From an uncultured Flammeovirgaceae bacterium (GTDB lineage Bacteria; Bacteroidota; Bacteroidia; Cytophagales; Cyclobacteriaceae): DNA of 22,509 bases. The stretch is taken from the NCBI GenBank assembly GCA_946886805.1, contig CAMPJM010000013.1, forward strand, positions 1 through 22,509, read 5' to 3'. Positions 1 to 8,030 of this stretch are shown in pieces (position 1 is the first letter of the stretch; every line of letters begins with the position of its first letter). The notes beneath the pieces were generated by a model. The model was not told where the DNA came from, made no database searches, and saw only the letters and a list, made by a program, of their open reading frames with translations. Made by a program: the position numbers and the translations under genes.

Positions 1-153
1 ATATAGGTAGTATACAAAGAAGAAGAAAATATGATATATGAAGAGAGAATTCATCAGTCGAGTAGAAAAAAAACGATGCTTTCTTACAAATCCTCTGAAA
101 ATCATTTGATTCAGGATAAAAAGAAAAAGCACAAGAAAAATTCCTCCTACCAT
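1..153 (-). CDS. N-terminus of a membrane protein, possibly a polysaccharide polymerase (partial)
   Basis: The reverse strand is open for 51 codons from an ATG at 153-151 to the left edge, where the gene leaves the window. The peptide begins MVGGIFLVLFLFILNQ, a strong membrane segment, followed by a basic stretch (RGFVRKHRF) and a second very hydrophobic aromatic stretch (residues about 37-51, IYHIFFFFVYYLY). This pattern is like Bacteroidota polytopic membrane proteins in exopolysaccharide loci, such as EpsG/Wzy-like polymerases. The ATG lies two bases after the stop of the preceding GNAT gene, so translation is probably coupled. It is the only ATG in this frame after an upstream in-frame stop near 193. 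That it is a coding start is fairly well supported by spacing and composition. The polymerase role is inferred from the locus, which otherwise lacks a polymerase in view. Confidence 0.6.
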   Translation of the reverse strand, partial: MVGGIFLVLFLFILNQMIFRGFVRKHRFFSTRLMNSLFIYHIFFFFVYYLY

Positions 154-155
154 TG

Positions 156-1103
156 CTAAAATAATTCCAGGTCTCCAAGACTGTAAGCCCAGCTAATTTG
201 ATCAAATAGATCTGGATTTATATTTGCCAGTGCTTTAAATGTTAATTCAGGTCCTATTCCAGCAGTCATCTCGGAATGAAATAAGTGATAATTAATATTT
301 CCACTGTACGTAATGACGTTTGCGCCAGATTGCTTGGCAAGTTCTAAAACCTTCTTCTTTACCTCCTTTTTCTTCATGTCTGAATCAAAAATAAGTTCTG
401 AAATTCTTAGTTCACGAACTTTTGAGTGTTCTTTTATATGACCTGCGAAAAAGCAATCTTCACTCATGTCCACATAGTAATCTAATAGAGGGTTTTTCAG
501 GTACCTCCAATCCAAATAATCTGAACTTTTTTGGGTAAAAAACTTGTCTGACCTCTGCATTCGCTGATTCCAGCTATCCAAAGTTTTTTCCAGAATCTCT
601 AGACGGCCATAACTTTTCTCAATCTTTTTACTCTTCGAAGACCAGATGCGGGGGTTTGTCATCCGAACTCTTATTTTCACTCTGCCGAGGGATTTCCACC
701 CCATTTTTAAATACCCGGGTTTACTCTGGGAATTGGGGGTGTTAAAAACAAAATGATCGCCATTTTCTTTGCCAATTTCCAGTGCCTGTAATGTCAACTT
801 CTTGAAAATTCCTTTCCCCTGATGCTCTGGATGCGTTGCGGTATCCACTGCACGAAAAGCAGAAAACAGCTCATCTCCTTTTTGCCATTGCCAGCGCATA
901 AATGCCCTGACTCCCAATAATTTGCTATTTTCTTCTGCTACTAAAACCAATGATTTTCCAAAGGGATTGTTGATATGCTTATACCGCCATATCTCCTCAT
1001 TTTTTCTTGAGGATGTCTCTCCCAGGCTAGCTTTTAATACTTTTAGGATTTCTGGAATATCATTATGAGTGGCCTCTCTAATAGTCATAACTTCCTTGTA
1101 CAT
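156..1103 (-). CDS. GNAT-family N-acetyltransferase of a polysaccharide locus
   Basis: A 315-residue protein with an N-terminal GNAT fold (about residues 7-145). Motif A is visible as VDTATHPEHQGKGIFKKL, where Q95-G-K-G-I-F (95-100) is the acetyl-CoA pyrophosphate-binding loop. The C-terminal half (about 150-315) carries a DYLDWRYLKNP segment (195-205), which I associate with long GNAT/FemAB-like proteins in Bacteroidota exopolysaccharide loci. The protein is about twice the length of a single GNAT domain, so the second half is probably a degenerate GNAT-like domain. The acceptor is unknown; acylation of an amino sugar or a lipid-linked intermediate is a guess from context. A second ATG at residue 6 (1088-1086), preceded by AAGGA, is an equally good start. 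It is separated from the upstream glycosyltransferase by 87 bp with no clear promoter. Confidence 0.75.
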   Translation of the reverse strand: MYKEVMTIREATHNDIPEILKVLKASLGETSSRKNEEIWRYKHINNPFGKSLVLVAEENSKLLGVRAFMRWQWQKGDELFSAFRAVDTATHPEHQGKGIFKKLTLQALEIGKENGDHFVFNTPNSQSKPGYLKMGWKSLGRVKIRVRMTNPRIWSSKSKKIEKSYGRLEILEKTLDSWNQRMQRSDKFFTQKSSDYLDWRYLKNPLLDYYVDMSEDCFFAGHIKEHSKVRELRISELIFDSDMKKKEVKKKVLELAKQSGANVITYSGNINYHLFHSEMTAGIGPELTFKALANINPDLFDQISWAYSLGDLELF

Positions 1104-1190
1104 TCATAAATGAGTCATTCACCGATTCTAATTTCTCACATCTTTTTTCCCGCAATAAATTCGGTACTGACAATTATTTAACTCCAATTC

Positions 1191-2300
1191 TCATTTTTCC
1201 AAATACCGGCTATATATTTTCTCTAACTCATCAACCATATTTCTCAAACTGAAATTTTTTACAACTCTTTCTCTGGCCGCTAGTTTTAAGTTTTTTAGTT
1301 TCGATGGATCACTTATTAACAATTGACAAAGCTCTGAAAGTTTTTCCCACTCATCAACATTACAGGTTAACCCGTCTCGCCCATTTCTGATTACCTCTTT
1401 AATTCCCCCTGCATTTGTCGCTACCACAGCACACTCCATACTCATGGCCTCTAACAAAGCAATGGGTAAACCTTCAAAATTGGAGCTCATCATAAAAATG
1501 TCTATAATTTCATAATACGGCTTCACATCCGTCTTGAGGCCGGTGAAGAAAACGACATTATCCAAACCCAAATTCTTCCACTCTTTTTTAATCTCCTCTT
1601 CCAATGGACCTGCCCCTATAATAATTCCATAGACTGCTGAATTTTTTTTACGGATCTTACTGATAACCTGCAACCACTCCACAAGGCGTTTTTGGAATCT
1701 AAAAACTGCTACAATTCCGATTACGAACGCTTCCTTAGGGATACCTAGTTCTTCTTTGATCTGCAAATTAGATGTTCTTCTAAAAGAATCAGTATTGACT
1801 CCATTTAAAAGCGTTTGGACCGAAATATCTGGGTTAATATTTCTGATAATAGAAGAAGACACATCTTCGGATACTCCAAGGGCAAGGCTTTGGGAATTAA
1901 AGGAAAGCCGGTTTACTATTTTGGTGACGAAATGGTATCGTTCTTGCAGATTGTGCTCCGTGTAGATTAACGGAATTCGGGTTTTTTTGTACACTACTCG
2001 CCCTACAAATCCTGCCCACGGGAGGTGACAATGAATAAGATCAATTTTATTTTCTTTAATATATGAATTGATTTTATTGTATTGAAGCAATACATTGATA
2101 TTGTTTTCTGCCGCTAAACAAGTTACTTTTCCACCGGCTTCCATTAATTCATCCACCAATTGGTTTTTCCAGGGCAGAAAATAGATATAATGAAACTGAA
2201 AATTTCCTTTGTTGTGAATTTTTAAAGTTTCAGGAAGTAACATTTCTGCACCCCCTCGACCCAGTGACTTAATGATATGAAGTACCTTTATCTTGGACAT
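1191..2300 (-). CDS. GT4-family glycosyltransferase
   Basis: A 369-residue retaining glycosyltransferase with the GT-B fold of family GT4. The N-terminal acceptor domain opens with KVLHIIKSLGRGGAEM, the Gly-rich loop usual for the family. The C-terminal nucleotide-sugar domain carries the EX7E motif in NFEGLPIALLEAM (E276 and E284), followed by GGIKEVI. Its length is normal for GT4. It should transfer one sugar to a growing lipid-linked repeat at the cytoplasmic face of the inner membrane; donor and acceptor cannot be read from the sequence. It starts with ATG at 2300 without a Shine-Dalgarno sequence, about 10 bases after a predicted transcription start, so it probably heads a separate transcript with the GNAT gene and the membrane protein at the left edge. 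Confidence 0.9.
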   Translation of the reverse strand: MSKIKVLHIIKSLGRGGAEMLLPETLKIHNKGNFQFHYIYFLPWKNQLVDELMEAGGKVTCLAAENNINVLLQYNKINSYIKENKIDLIHCHLPWAGFVGRVVYKKTRIPLIYTEHNLQERYHFVTKIVNRLSFNSQSLALGVSEDVSSSIIRNINPDISVQTLLNGVNTDSFRRTSNLQIKEELGIPKEAFVIGIVAVFRFQKRLVEWLQVISKIRKKNSAVYGIIIGAGPLEEEIKKEWKNLGLDNVVFFTGLKTDVKPYYEIIDIFMMSSNFEGLPIALLEAMSMECAVVATNAGGIKEVIRNGRDGLTCNVDEWEKLSELCQLLISDPSKLKNLKLAARERVVKNFSLRNMVDELEKIYSRYLEK

Positions 2301-2316
2301 ATAATATTTATTGGAA

Positions 2317-2346
2317 CAAAGTTAGCCCAATCCTTAACCCTGCCAA
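2317..2346 (-). promoter_or_regulatory. Bacteroidota-type promoter (TTG / TAnnTTTG)
   Basis: On the minus strand, TAACTTTG (2324-2317) matches the Bacteroidota -7 element TAnnTTTG exactly. A TTG (2346-2344) lies 19 bases upstream, inside the spacing known for Flavobacterium -33 elements. It sits in the 83 bp gap before the GT4 gene starting at 2300 and would give a 5' leader of only about 10 bases. I did not find an equally good match in the other gaps. Confidence 0.55.
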
Positions 2347-2383
2347 GTATTTCGATTTTAATTAAGAAACAGAATTTATAAAG

Positions 2384-4654
2384 TCAAAATGATTTAGGCT
2401 CTTTGCTATCAATTATTTTCCTGTATAGCACATCAAAATTGACCACCAAGTTCTTGTTCAAGTATTTCTTGAGAACCAGATGATTAGCCTTTTCGATAAC
2501 ACTGGAATTTTCTCCATTTAAGACCAGGGAAATAGCCTTAGCGAAAGCTTTTTCGTTACCTTCAGGTACTAAAATACCCGTTTCAGGGCCTACTATTTCG
2601 TTGATTCCTCCGACATTGTAAGCGATCACTGGAGTCTTGCAATACATTGCTTCCAGAAGGACCCCGGGCAGACCTTCAATAATGCTCGGCAAGATCAAAA
2701 CGTCCGCTTTCAAAATCATAGGTAAGGCATCATCTACGAAGCCATAGAGTTTTATCTTGTCTTGTAAATTTTTTGCCACAATGTCTTTTTCTACAGATTC
2801 CCTTAAATTTCCGTCTCCCACAAGATGTAACATAACATTACCTTCCTTTTTCTGTAGGCGATCGAATATTCTGATCAACCCACTGTGGTTTTTTTCAAAA
2901 CTAAACCCTCCAACATGAATAATATTTTTTGTGTTTTCAGGAAAATCGAATGAATCAGAAATAACCTTCTCCTCAATACCAATGGGCACAACCTCCGATT
3001 TTTTATAAAGACACGGGAACTGATTTAATAAATCTTTCTGAGAAGCATGAGAAACAGAGGCTACAGCAGCTACATTCTTATAAAAAAAAGAATTTATCTT
3101 TTTTTGATAGGGTGATTTCAAATATCTACCAACTTCACTGGCATTCCTAAAAATGATAGGGGTCTCCCACTGAAACAATTTTTTCGATAAAACAGCATAT
3201 TTCAAAGTATCGCCGGAATTAGCTTGTAAAATATCAGGTTTAAACTTTTTTATAATCTGGTCTAATTTCATCCAGGCTGCAACATCAAAAAATCTCCAGT
3301 TCGAGGAAGCCTCCAAACTTTCAATTTCTCCTTTCCATGGTAAAGTTGCGTTACCTGTAAAAACCGAAACCAGTTTTACACAGTTCCCATTTTTCTGCTG
3401 ATGGTTTGCCAACTGACAGGCAAAGGTTTCAGCCCCACGCTTCTGAGGTTTTTGTATCAGATGCAGGATCCGCAGAGTCCTTTCTCCGGATGGTATGGGA
3501 ACTTCCTTAGAGTTCTTTTCAGGAGAAACAGCATGCAAATAAAAATTTTCATATTGTTTCACAACTTGTTCAAGTTCGAATCTCTCTTTGGCCTTTTTTC
3601 GGGCCTTTTGAGCAAGAGTTTCAAATTTTTCCGGGGATTCTAGAATTTTAATAATACTAGATACAAGTAATGAGATGTTCCCTATAGGATAGATTATAGC
3701 ACAACTATCATCCACACACTCTAAGTTTACAGGAATATCAGAACATATTATGATTTTTTCAGCCATCATCGCTTCTATTAAGGCACCAGGTAAACCTTCA
3801 GAATAAGAAGGGTACAGAAAGATCTGGCAGTGATGAAGCAAACCTGCGATATTCTCAATGCGGCCTAAGAATTCTACATTTTTCTGAAGTTTGTACTTTT
3901 TCACATGTGATTCCAACTCCTGCCGGTATGAACCATGGCCAGCTAAATACAGCTTAACATCAGGATACTTTTTTATGATTTCCGGTAGTGCTTTTAAAAG
4001 ATCCATTTGACCTTTCAAGGGTATCAACCTACTGACATTTAGGAGCTTGATTTTTCCCTTTTCTATGAATGAAGCAGCCGACTCTGATGAGGAGGCTGCA
4101 AACTCTGAACTATTTCTTCCCCTGTATATAACGTGAACTTTTTCTTCAGGGATTCCCAAAGCCTTAACAGTTATATTCTTAATTGTGTGCGAGTTTGAAA
4201 CAAAAAGGTCCACATATTTTACAGTACGTTTATCTATTCTGTGGAAGTATTTTAGTTTAAGCTTTTGAAAAAGGTTTTTATTATAATAGCGGTTTTGGGA
4301 ATAGGCATTACTGACGAAACTACCGATTAGACATATTTCAGGAAAGTGTCTTTTTAACTTTCTTGCAATTATTTCAGACCTGAAAAGAGTCGCATGAACA
4401 ATATCAGGTTGCTCCTTACGATAAATCGGAATTAATCCTTCCACGGCCTGGTTAAAGGCATATTTCTTATCAATATCTAGTGAATAAATTCGTATACCTG
4501 AAGATTCCAATTTTGCTTTAAGCATATCTCCCTGATAAATATGTGCGAATACTGGTTCTACCTGATCGAAATTTCTGGCCAATTCGACGAGACTTTTTTC
4601 GGCACCATACCCTTCAAGCGAATCGATTAAAAATATTATTTTGATTTTATTCAC
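2384..4654 (-). CDS. Double GT4 glycosyltransferase (two fused catalytic domains)
   Basis: 756 residues with two complete GT4 enzymes in one chain. Domain 1 is about residues 3-375, with a Gly-rich loop at DSLEGYGAEKS and EX7E as E286/E294 (YSEGLPGALIEAM). A short linker (about 376-393) leads to domain 2, about 394-750, with QKPQKRGAETF and EX7E as E660/E668 (IIEGLPGVLLEAM). Both keep the acidic pair, so both are probably active and may add two successive sugars. A Ser/Ala-rich insert (about 182-195) lies between the halves of domain 1. Domain 1 resembles the preceding glycosyltransferase (HATLFR versus HSTLFR, VIYRGR in both), suggesting duplication. The start is GTG at 4654, one sense codon after the TGA of the upstream gene and in the same frame. 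No internal Met begins domain 2, so the fusion is real in this sequence. Confidence 0.88.
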   Translation of the reverse strand: MNKIKIIFLIDSLEGYGAEKSLVELARNFDQVEPVFAHIYQGDMLKAKLESSGIRIYSLDIDKKYAFNQAVEGLIPIYRKEQPDIVHATLFRSEIIARKLKRHFPEICLIGSFVSNAYSQNRYYNKNLFQKLKLKYFHRIDKRTVKYVDLFVSNSHTIKNITVKALGIPEEKVHVIYRGRNSSEFAASSSESAASFIEKGKIKLLNVSRLIPLKGQMDLLKALPEIIKKYPDVKLYLAGHGSYRQELESHVKKYKLQKNVEFLGRIENIAGLLHHCQIFLYPSYSEGLPGALIEAMMAEKIIICSDIPVNLECVDDSCAIIYPIGNISLLVSSIIKILESPEKFETLAQKARKKAKERFELEQVVKQYENFYLHAVSPEKNSKEVPIPSGERTLRILHLIQKPQKRGAETFACQLANHQQKNGNCVKLVSVFTGNATLPWKGEIESLEASSNWRFFDVAAWMKLDQIIKKFKPDILQANSGDTLKYAVLSKKLFQWETPIIFRNASEVGRYLKSPYQKKINSFFYKNVAAVASVSHASQKDLLNQFPCLYKKSEVVPIGIEEKVISDSFDFPENTKNIIHVGGFSFEKNHSGLIRIFDRLQKKEGNVMLHLVGDGNLRESVEKDIVAKNLQDKIKLYGFVDDALPMILKADVLILPSIIEGLPGVLLEAMYCKTPVIAYNVGGINEIVGPETGILVPEGNEKAFAKAISLVLNGENSSVIEKANHLVLKKYLNKNLVVNFDVLYRKIIDSKEPKSF

Positions 4655-4657
4655 TAA

Positions 4658-5812
4658 TCAGTTTTTTTTAATTCCAGTGATTAAATTTTTATAAAGTTGA
4701 AATACGCTCCTATTCACCTCTTGAAGCTGAAATTTTGCCAGGAAATTCTCTAAACTTTTTTCTCCCATCTTTTCATGGTCCATCTTTAGAATCTGTATAA
4801 ACTGCTCAGATAAGGATTCCGGATCATTAACCCGATGAACCAATGCATTTTCCTCGGTAATAACTTCTCTAAAAACTGGAATATTCGAACAAATAATGGG
4901 TAAGCCGGCCGCTTGTGCCTCTATTAGGGCTCCACCAAGTCCTTCAAATAAAGAAGGAAAAACAAAAACATCAGAAGCTGCCAACAATTCATAGACATCA
5001 TTCCTGTGTCCTAGAAATTTAATAGTCGTTTTTATATTATGCTGCTGAAGAAATTTTTCAATTTCCAATGAAGCGTTCCCTTTTCTTCCACAAAACAAAA
5101 AACTAACACCTGCAGCTGACAGTTGTTTATCAACAATTGTTATAGCCTTCAGAATATCGAGATGAGCCTTCTGAAATTCCTGTCGGCCTACATGAATGAA
5201 AGTAATCCCCATACCCTCCATACCTAATTCATCCTTCAGATTTTTCCGTATTTGTTCCCTATTAGGAAGATTGGTATTCTCTTTCCTTCCTCTGTAGATT
5301 ACCGTAATTTTCTCTTTCCTGATATTTAAATGTCGCCTGTAATGCCTTGCCACTTCTTCTGTTATAGCTATAAAATGATCAACACCTCGGCTTTGAGAAA
5401 ACCTGTCAATCTTTTCATATAATTTTAGAAGTCGTCCATTTACATTTGGATCCTCATACCGAATCTCATCATAGGTAGCATTTACAAGGCTTTCTACATT
5501 CATGAAACTTACCACAAGTTTTGCAGTACGCGTTCTCAAAGCTGCCCTGAAAAGGGTACTATGAACCAAATGAGGCTTAAACTCTTTGATTATTCCAATT
5601 ATTTCCTTCACTTGAGTGAAAAAAAAACGTGAATTTAGAAACTTCACATTAAGACCAGCCCTTAGAACTTCCTCCTCCACTCCCTCTTTCCTGTGTTCCA
5701 AGACAATAACTCTTATTTCTACACCCTTCCCACGTAAAAAGTACCACAAATCGGCATTAGATCTTTCCGCCCCACCCGTACCTAAACTGTCTTGGATATA
5801 TAGAATTCTCAT
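4658..5812 (-). CDS. GT4-family glycosyltransferase
   Basis: A 384-residue GT-B enzyme of family GT4. The N-terminus RILYIQDSLGTGGAERS has the Gly-rich acceptor-domain loop. The C-terminal half has VGRQEFQKAH at the domain junction and EX7E in LFEGLGGALIEAQ (E290/E298). Normal length for the family. It is probably cytoplasmic and acts on a lipid-linked glycan; the specificity is unknown. Its ATG overlaps the stop of the sulfotransferase gene by four bases (ATGA), implying translational coupling. Its own end is unusual: a run of eight A precedes TGA (4660-4658), then TTA and the GTG of the double glycosyltransferase follow in the same frame. It and the next gene's first domain look like paralogues. 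Confidence 0.9.
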   Translation of the reverse strand: MRILYIQDSLGTGGAERSNADLWYFLRGKGVEIRVIVLEHRKEGVEEEVLRAGLNVKFLNSRFFFTQVKEIIGIIKEFKPHLVHSTLFRAALRTRTAKLVVSFMNVESLVNATYDEIRYEDPNVNGRLLKLYEKIDRFSQSRGVDHFIAITEEVARHYRRHLNIRKEKITVIYRGRKENTNLPNREQIRKNLKDELGMEGMGITFIHVGRQEFQKAHLDILKAITIVDKQLSAAGVSFLFCGRKGNASLEIEKFLQQHNIKTTIKFLGHRNDVYELLAASDVFVFPSLFEGLGGALIEAQAAGLPIICSNIPVFREVITEENALVHRVNDPESLSEQFIQILKMDHEKMGEKSLENFLAKFQLQEVNRSVFQLYKNLITGIKKN

Positions 5813-6669
5813 CCACCCAATATTTTGTAACCATAATTAGTTAAATGCTTTTCCGCAACCTTGTTTATTTCTGAAATATCATTTTTCTCCAGTCGCATAA
5901 AACTAGAAGAATTCATGTTTTTAATCCGGCTATTTTTTTCATGAATAGTAAAAGTTTTTTCAAAATAGTCACCAGGAAATTCTTCCAAGCCTAGTTTATC
6001 TAAGATAGTATTTATGACTTCTGAAGGATTTTCCGCTAGGTCTTCATATCTTATTTCTATCACATTCTCAAGTTCATTCCTAGATTTTTCGAACACTTCT
6101 AAAGATCTCACCCATTGTTTTGCGCACAAGGAAAAAGGGTATTTTTCTTCTTTATAATAAGGGTTCCCCTCCATCACCTTCGCTTTCCTATGGATACCTT
6201 CTGCAACTGCATAGCCATTCCGCACAATATGAATAAAGAAGTTCGGATGAAAATGGTCCTGGAAAAAGTCGAGTCGGAGGGAATTCGAAATAGATTTTTC
6301 TATTAGGAAATCCTTCTTAGGATCATAGAAATGCGACCACTGTTTTTGGATGCGGATAGCACTCTCCTCATTCGTAGGTGCTGCCAGTCTCATGGCTTCC
6401 TCGCACTCACTCCACAACCTTTTCCATTTGAAGTCTTCTGGACGCACAAGTTGATCTGTGAGCATAACTCCCTCATCGGGAAGACCGCTAATCCGGGAAT
6501 GGGTGGATAAAATTTGATTTAATAAAGTGGTTCCAGAATTATAGCAACCAGTAATAAAGATCCAGTTCTTATTTTTCAGTCGTTTTCCTGTCCGACTTAA
6601 AATTTCACTCCAAATTTTATTATGTCTCAGTCTGGCAGTAACCTTATGTAAAAATTCCAAATTTGTCAT
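5809..6669 (-). CDS. PAPS-dependent carbohydrate sulfotransferase
   Basis: 286 residues of the sulfotransferase superfamily. The 5'-phosphosulfate-binding loop is visible as FITGCYNSGTTLLNQIL (residues 38-54). The 3'-phosphate-binding region is FIHIVRNGYAVAEGIHRK (145-162), with R150 in the usual position. IRYEDLAENP (206-215) is the conserved strand-helix near the C-terminus. The family transfers sulfate from PAPS to a hydroxyl or amino group of a sugar. There is no signal peptide, so it should act in the cytoplasm on nucleotide- or lipid-linked glycan. The same locus encodes CysC, CysD and CysN, which would supply PAPS, a strong functional link. Its start overlaps the deacetylase stop by four bases (ATGA), and its stop overlaps the next glycosyltransferase in the same way. 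Confidence 0.88.
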   Translation of the reverse strand: MTNLEFLHKVTARLRHNKIWSEILSRTGKRLKNKNWIFITGCYNSGTTLLNQILSTHSRISGLPDEGVMLTDQLVRPEDFKWKRLWSECEEAMRLAAPTNEESAIRIQKQWSHFYDPKKDFLIEKSISNSLRLDFFQDHFHPNFFIHIVRNGYAVAEGIHRKAKVMEGNPYYKEEKYPFSLCAKQWVRSLEVFEKSRNELENVIEIRYEDLAENPSEVINTILDKLGLEEFPGDYFEKTFTIHEKNSRIKNMNSSSFMRLEKNDISEINKVAEKHLTNYGYKILGG

Positions 6670-7442
6670 CTCCTTAATTTTCCTAGTGCTTTGGTCAATG
6701 GTAAAATTTTACTGTGCCATCCGCTTAGGATAAGCTTAAACTTCCATAGAGGAGTGGAATCATTAACTACCAACCTTGAAATTCTTAGAGGGTTTATTTC
6801 TCCGGAATTTATTTTATGGTCGAAAAGGAAGGCCTGTTTAATTCCATACTTCTTTATCGCTCTTTCCGATTGTTCAGAATAATTTCCATTGGGATACGCA
6901 AATATTTCATGGCTGAAACCAAGGTCTTTCAGTATCTCCGTCGAAATCCCCATTTCCCTATCAAGTTCCTCGGCCGTGCATTTGTCAAACATAGGGTGGG
7001 TGTGGGAATGATTAGCAATTATAATTCCCCCAGCCTGCATCTCTTTCAGTTGAGAAGTGGTTAATTGTTCATATGTCAATTCCGGTTTAGCAGATAAAGT
7101 TCTAAGTTCTTCCAAAAACAATTCTCGTTTTTTATTTGGCCAGCTCTTTACTTCCCAAATTTTTTTATTTGCAGTTTCTGCTTCTAAATAATATGCAATC
7201 TCATCCCACCAAAAGGGTTTTTGAGAATTGATCAAATCTGTAACTACAAAAAGAATTGCTGGAAGGTCATACTTCTTTAAAACAGGAAAGGCATTATGAT
7301 AAAAACTTGGATCCCCATCATCTGCAGTAATCAACAAGCGTTTTTTGTTTCTGCTTCCGAAATAATCTTTATTATTCAGATACTGTACTTGTTTTTCAAA
7401 CGCTGAAGAACTAACTATTTTATGGTAAGTTAATACGATCAA
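6666..7442 (-). CDS. Polysaccharide deacetylase (CE4 / NodB fold)
   Basis: 258 residues of the carbohydrate esterase family 4 type. Motif 1 is ITADDGD (D41, D42; the usual Phe before DDG is Ala). Motif 2 is NHSHTHP, giving the metal ligands H145 and H149. FAYPNGNYSE (181-190) matches the FxYPxG motif 3. The family removes acetyl from N-acetylhexosamine residues. No signal peptide or membrane anchor is visible, so it probably acts in the cytoplasm on a precursor, which is unusual for CE4 enzymes. The start is TTG at 7442: no ATG is available, and IVLTYHKI directly after it is the usual N-terminal strand of this subfamily. It follows the acyltransferase gene by 12 bases, in the same frame, and overlaps the sulfotransferase by four bases. 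Confidence 0.85.
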   Translation of the reverse strand: MIVLTYHKIVSSSAFEKQVQYLNNKDYFGSRNKKRLLITADDGDPSFYHNAFPVLKKYDLPAILFVVTDLINSQKPFWWDEIAYYLEAETANKKIWEVKSWPNKKRELFLEELRTLSAKPELTYEQLTTSQLKEMQAGGIIIANHSHTHPMFDKCTAEELDREMGISTEILKDLGFSHEIFAYPNGNYSEQSERAIKKYGIKQAFLFDHKINSGEINPLRISRLVVNDSTPLWKFKLILSGWHSKILPLTKALGKLRR

Positions 7443-7454
7443 TTTGTTTAGTTT

Positions 7455-8030
7455 TTATCTTGTTGGCTCATATTTGTTCTTAACATACACTCCACTTCCA
7501 TTGTAATTATGGATTTTGCAGGGATTTCCCGAAACGACAGCATCATTAGGCAAATCACAGTTGACATAGGTAAGCGGTGCTATTAATACATCATTCCCTA
7601 TTTTTATATTACCCACAACCACAGCATTTGGGCCAATCCAAACTCTGTCACCAATTACAGGACTTCCTTTATATTTGCCTCGACTGACATTCCCGATTGA
7701 AACGCCCTGGGCTACATTACAGTTTTCACCTATTTTGACCCCTTGGCCGATCAGAATATGTCCGTAGTGATTCAGTTTAAACCCTTTACCTATCTTAGCC
7801 AGTAAATACATTTGAATGCTAAACTTTGGTTTTAGGAAATGCAGCCAAACTCGACTAATTACGCCATAAATATGATTTTTCCTGTAGGCTGAAGCCAACC
7901 TATAAAAAAACATATATCTTGCACAAGGTTCTGAAAGAATTAATTTAAGTAATTCAAACTCGGACATTTTATGAGGAATGAAGCGATAACAATCGGAATA
8001 AATTTCCTCCTTTACTTCTTTATTAAGCAT
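7455..8030 (-). CDS. Left-handed beta-helix (hexapeptide) acyltransferase, CysE-like
   Basis: 191 residues. Residues about 24-75 form an alpha-helical N-terminal part like that of serine O-acetyltransferases. Hexapeptide repeats then run from about 80 to 170 (IGQGVKIGENCNVAQGVSIG, then VIGDRVWIGPNAVVVGNIKIG). The CysE catalytic His is matched by H88 in KLNHYGHILIG, with the preceding Asp replaced by N87. The second CysE active-site His, in the RHP loop, is replaced by Ser (S123 in KGSPVIG). A plain serine acetyltransferase is therefore unlikely; O- or N-acetylation of a sugar in the polysaccharide fits the context better. It heads the group after the 437 bp gap, starting at an ATG without a clear ribosome-binding site. 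Confidence 0.82.
   Translation of the reverse strand: MLNKEVKEEIYSDCYRFIPHKMSEFELLKLILSEPCARYMFFYRLASAYRKNHIYGVISRVWLHFLKPKFSIQMYLLAKIGKGFKLNHYGHILIGQGVKIGENCNVAQGVSIGNVSRGKYKGSPVIGDRVWIGPNAVVVGNIKIGNDVLIAPLTYVNCDLPNDAVVSGNPCKIHNYNGSGVYVKNKYEPTR

Noticed and set aside
4652..4672. Programmed frameshift at the eight-A run joining two glycosyltransferases
   Set aside because: Both shifted frames meet a stop within five codons (TAG or TAA). The two genes are in the same frame already, so only readthrough of TGA could join them.
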